In this document: one piece after another, positions 62,065 to 64,000 of the stretch | How positions within the stretch are numbered: position 1 is the first letter of the stretch | Layout of the letters: the number at the start of each line of letters is the position of its first letter | Assembly: GCA_903893545.1 (NCBI GenBank) | Contig: CAITMJ010000002.1 | Coordinates: forward strand, 62,001-126,000 | Direction of reading: 5' to 3' | DNA from: an uncultured Chlamydiae bacterium | Lineage (GTDB): Bacteria > Chlamydiota > Chlamydiia > Chlamydiales > SM23-39 | DNA: 64,000 nt | Notes under the pieces: generated by a model | Told to the model about the DNA's origin: nothing | The model's input: only the letters and a program-made list of their open reading frames with translations | Database searches by the model: none | Translations under genes and position numbers: made by a program

Positions 62065-62093
62065 TTGCAGTTAATTTATATTATTTGTAAGAT
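62065..62093 (+). promoter_or_regulatory. Candidate promoter for the GNAT-like gene
   Basis: TTGCAG (62065-62070), a 17-nt AT-rich spacer and TAAGAT (62088-62093) lie 75 nt upstream of the ATG at 62169, which has AAAGGGG. Confidence 0.45.
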
Positions 62094-62168
62094 ATTGAAA
62101 ATTAACAAATTGAAAAGGTCTTTATTTCTGTCATTTTTGATCCTAGCCACAATTCGAAGAAAGGGGCG

Positions 62169-62894
62169 ATGGCGTCTCTTGTCGTTCAACGAATGAAAAT
62201 TCATCAACTCGTGAAAACATTTCGCGAGGTGAAGAAGATCCGCGATTTAGATCTCCAATCGGTGATGTCTGATAAAAGCGACCCAGTGCTGCAAAATAGG
62301 AAAATTTTTTGCGTGACCTATGTGCGCAACGAGCAAGATAAGCGAGCGCTGCAGGAGCAAGTAGCTTCTTGGTTAGACCAATTAGAAAAAAAGGCGGCCT
62401 CTGTTCTTAAATATGGTTCTAAAATTTCTTTAGACGCTAAAATTTTATCGGACAGTATTAAAATTGTCGGATCTATTGATGCATATTTAGATGATTTACA
62501 GGATGGAGAGATCGTCGCGATTTCGAAAACTCAAGATGGTACATTGCAGGCCGTTGGAACTATTGAAATGGAATGGGACTCCTATAGAATCAAATTATTT
62601 GCGACAGCTCCACATAATCTAAAAATTTTTTCCGAGGACGGTGATCGGATGCGCATCCATGGCGCGGGAACGTCCATTATACATCATCTTCTCCGCACAT
62701 CTCTTTTACATGGGGCACAAAGAATTGTGGTCAATTCTGCAAAGCGTGCTATGTCATTTTATCATTTGCTAGGATTCACAGGCGCTCATAATATCTATAA
62801 TTGCGGTCCGATGTATTTATCTTTAGGAGCAGTACAAGAGCGAGCCAATCTTAGCTATAAAAAAATATTGCTTGAAAATGTTTCCGTCGAGTAG
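62169..62894 (+). CDS. GNAT-like acetyltransferase-fold protein
   Basis: The 241-aa product ends in a GNAT-type core: 'RIHGAGTSIIHHLLR' (acetyl-CoA pyrophosphate loop, R-x-x-G-x-G variant) followed by 'RIVVNSAKRAMSFYHLLGF', the A..FY..LGF motif of N-acetyltransferases. The ~120-residue N-terminal part is not recognised. Acceptor unknown. The loop departs from the Q/RxxGxG/A consensus by one residue, so activity is not certain. Confidence 0.75.
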   Translation: MASLVVQRMKIHQLVKTFREVKKIRDLDLQSVMSDKSDPVLQNRKIFCVTYVRNEQDKRALQEQVASWLDQLEKKAASVLKYGSKISLDAKILSDSIKIVGSIDAYLDDLQDGEIVAISKTQDGTLQAVGTIEMEWDSYRIKLFATAPHNLKIFSEDGDRMRIHGAGTSIIHHLLRTSLLHGAQRIVVNSAKRAMSFYHLLGFTGAHNIYNCGPMYLSLGAVQERANLSYKKILLENVSVE

Positions 62895-62943
62895 TCTCGT
62901 CGTGAGCTCAATGAGCTTTTAAACAACTCTTTAGGAGAATGTT

Positions 62944-63114
62944 ATGATGAAACTCGCGATTGCATGTGCATTTGTTTGCACAGGTTTTACCGCTTTTGCA
63001 CAAGACGCTTGTGAAGAAGTTGCTTGTGAAACAGAAGTAACGGTGGAAGTCACTGAAGCAACTGAAGTTGCAACAGGTTCTGATGAATCCGTAAATGATG
63101 AAGCTGCACAGTAA
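62944..63114 (+). CDS. Tiny exported acidic protein, 56 aa
   Basis: An ATG at 62944 (a second ATG follows at 62947) with AGGAG upstream encodes 56 aa: a signal peptide (residues 1-19, cleavage after 'TAFA') and a mature part that is very acidic with two Cys (QDACEEVACE) and repeats of Glu-Val-Thr. No family is recognised. A terminator hairpin follows. The layout (strong ribosome site, signal peptide, terminator) supports a real gene despite its size. Confidence 0.7.
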   Translation: MMKLAIACAFVCTGFTAFAQDACEEVACETEVTVEVTEATEVATGSDESVNDEAAQ

Positions 63115-63126
63115 AATGCAGTATAG

Positions 63127-63148
63127 CGGGGGCTGATTTCAGCTCCCC
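63127..63148 (+). terminator. Intrinsic terminator after the 56-aa gene
   Basis: GGGGGCTG and CAGCTCCCC form a stem with one bulge around 'attt', followed by GTCATTTTT. It sits between the small gene (+) and nrdB (-). Confidence 0.6.
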
Positions 63149-63163
63149 GTCATTTTTCAATGA

Positions 63164-64000
63164 TTAATGCCAGGTGAGATTCGAAGCGGATTGATATTCT
63201 GTCACTCTCGTTTCGAAGAAGTTCTTCTCTTTACCAAGATCAATCGTTTCGCTCATCCAAGGGAATGGATTCTTGGAGCGGTAGATGGCTTTTAGGCCAA
63301 TGCGCTCAAAGCGGCGATCTGCAACGTGCTGAACGTAGTCGCGGAACATTGGAGCAGTCAATCCGAGAATGCCGCGCGGTAGGCAGTCTTCTGCATATTG
63401 GATTTCAAGTTCTACAGCCTGTTTGATTTTATCGACGATATGAGCCTGGAAAGAAGGGGTCCAAAGATTTGGATTTTCTTCTTTGATCCCATTGATTAGA
63501 TCGATGCCAAAGTTGAGGTGGACGGTTTCATCGCGGAGGATGTATTGAAACTGCTCGCCGACGCCGACCATTTTATTTTGGCGGAGGAAGGAGAGGATCA
63601 TGGCAAAGCCGCTATAGAAAAAGAGCCCTTCCATGATGATGTAGTAACCGATGAGGTTTTCGAGGAATTTTTGAGCCCCTTCAAACGTAGATGTCGTAAA
63701 GTTCGGGTTGAGAATATCCTCTGTCAGCTCCATTTCAAAGGCATCTTTGTTATGGATGGAGTTGACCTCGTTGTACATGTTGAACACTTCGCCGTGATCG
63801 AGGGTAAGCGATTCAACGATGTAGTGGAAGGCATGCGTGTGGATCGCCTCTTCAAAGCTCTGTCTTAAAAGGTACTGGCGAGCTTCTGGGTTGGTGATGT
63901 GGCGGAAGATCGCCAGAACGATGTTGTTGGCAACGAGGCTCTCGGCAGTGGAGAAAAAGCCGAGGTTGCGCATGATGACGCGCCGCTCATCGGGGGCTAG
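63164..64000 (-). CDS. nrdB: Ribonucleotide reductase small subunit, class Ic (edge-truncated)
   Basis: NrdB makes the radical that lets NrdA reduce ribonucleotides. The gene runs off the window edge: the frame stays open to 64000, so the N-terminus (with the first metal Glu) is missing. The metal helix reads '[15 protein letters not shown]': ligands Glu and His are followed, four residues after His, by Phe where class Ia/b enzymes have the radical Tyr. That is the class Ic hallmark, which uses an Mn/Fe cofactor in C. trachomatis. Downstream '[10 protein letters not shown]' supplies the other Glu/His ligands. Confidence 0.95.
   Translation of the reverse strand, partial: LAPDERRVIMRNLGFFSTAESLVANNIVLAIFRHITNPEARQYLLRQSFEEAIHTHAFHYIVESLTLDHGEVFNMYNEVNSIHNKDAFEMELTEDILNPNFTTSTFEGAQKFLENLIGYYIIMEGLFFYSGFAMILSFLRQNKMVGVGEQFQYILRDETVHLNFGIDLINGIKEENPNLWTPSFQAHIVDKIKQAVELEIQYAEDCLPRGILGLTAPMFRDYVQHVADRRFERIGLKAIYRSKNPFPWMSETIDLGKEKNFFETRVTEYQSASNLTWH

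Overview
The window comes from a member of the phylum Chlamydiae outside the classical Chlamydiaceae, an amoeba-associated 'environmental' chlamydia of the Parachlamydiales type. The evidence is a chlamydial ATP/ADP translocase; gnd-lepA-npt1-(CT066-like)-ytgABCD-rseP in the order I remember from C. trachomatis; the YtgC permease fused to a DtxR-like repressor; hrcA-grpE-dnaK; a P-type ATPase and CT728-like gene next to serS; leuS-waaA; a fused E1 alpha/beta dehydrogenase; an UPF0158 protein; and a ribonucleotide reductase small subunit with Phe in place of the radical Tyr. Larger non-Chlamydiaceae traits are a 115-kDa-class NAD-glutamate dehydrogenase, a GxxExxY protein, a toxin-antitoxin pair, RING-like proteins and dispersed palindromic repeats. 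C. trachomatis locus numbers are quoted from memory.

Layout. 0.1-5.9 kb: overlapping division/cell-wall operon mraZ-rsmH-ftsL-like-ftsI-murE, then an exported amidase; MurE has the DNPR motif expected for meso-diaminopimelate. 5.9-8.3 kb: accessory region with a small exported Cys-rich protein, a membrane-anchored unknown, a 64-aa unknown, then a repeat field made of a palindromic element, a 96-bp tandem array in register with the 3' end of tRNA-Arg(CCT), and a 168-bp inverted-repeat element inserted cleanly into that array. 8.3-20.2 kb: conserved chlamydial core (gnd, lepA, ATP/ADP translocase, CT066-like protein, Ytg metal uptake system, RseP protease). 20.2-22.2 kb: small unknowns, a lipoprotein and a second copy of the palindromic element. 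22.2-25.9 kb: HrcA-regulated heat-shock operon with a variant CIRCE next to a strong promoter. 25.9-35.2 kb: NAD-GDH, exported flavoprotein-like protein, and an overlapping serS-apeB-VIT-like-P1B-ATPase operon.

35.2-45.0 kb is surface-sugar biology: GT8-like, GT9-like and two tandem GT2 transferases on the minus strand, an AT-hook UPF0158 protein and the E1 alpha/beta gene on the plus strand, then an AT-rich island with a glycosyltransferase-like protein, a sugar epimerase and a split, shortened transketolase. 45.0-50.0 kb is accessory: coiled-coil protein, RelB/YafQ-type module, MBL hydrolase, two tandem tail-anchored RING-like proteins, malic enzyme and a GxxExxY protein. 50.0-60.1 kb is core again: ftsK-uppP, tRNA-His, ndh-comEC, leuS-waaA and two CAT-anticodon tRNAs. 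60.1-64.0 kb holds chlamydia-type unknowns, a GNAT-like protein, a 56-aa exported acidic protein and the edge-truncated nrdB.

Together the genes describe an obligate intracellular bacterium that imports host ATP and metals, can still make peptidoglycan and a glycosylated surface, and carries candidate host-directed proteins. The most unusual items are the paired tail-anchored RING-like proteins, the minimal split transketolase island, and the nested palindromic/tRNA-derived repeat structures.
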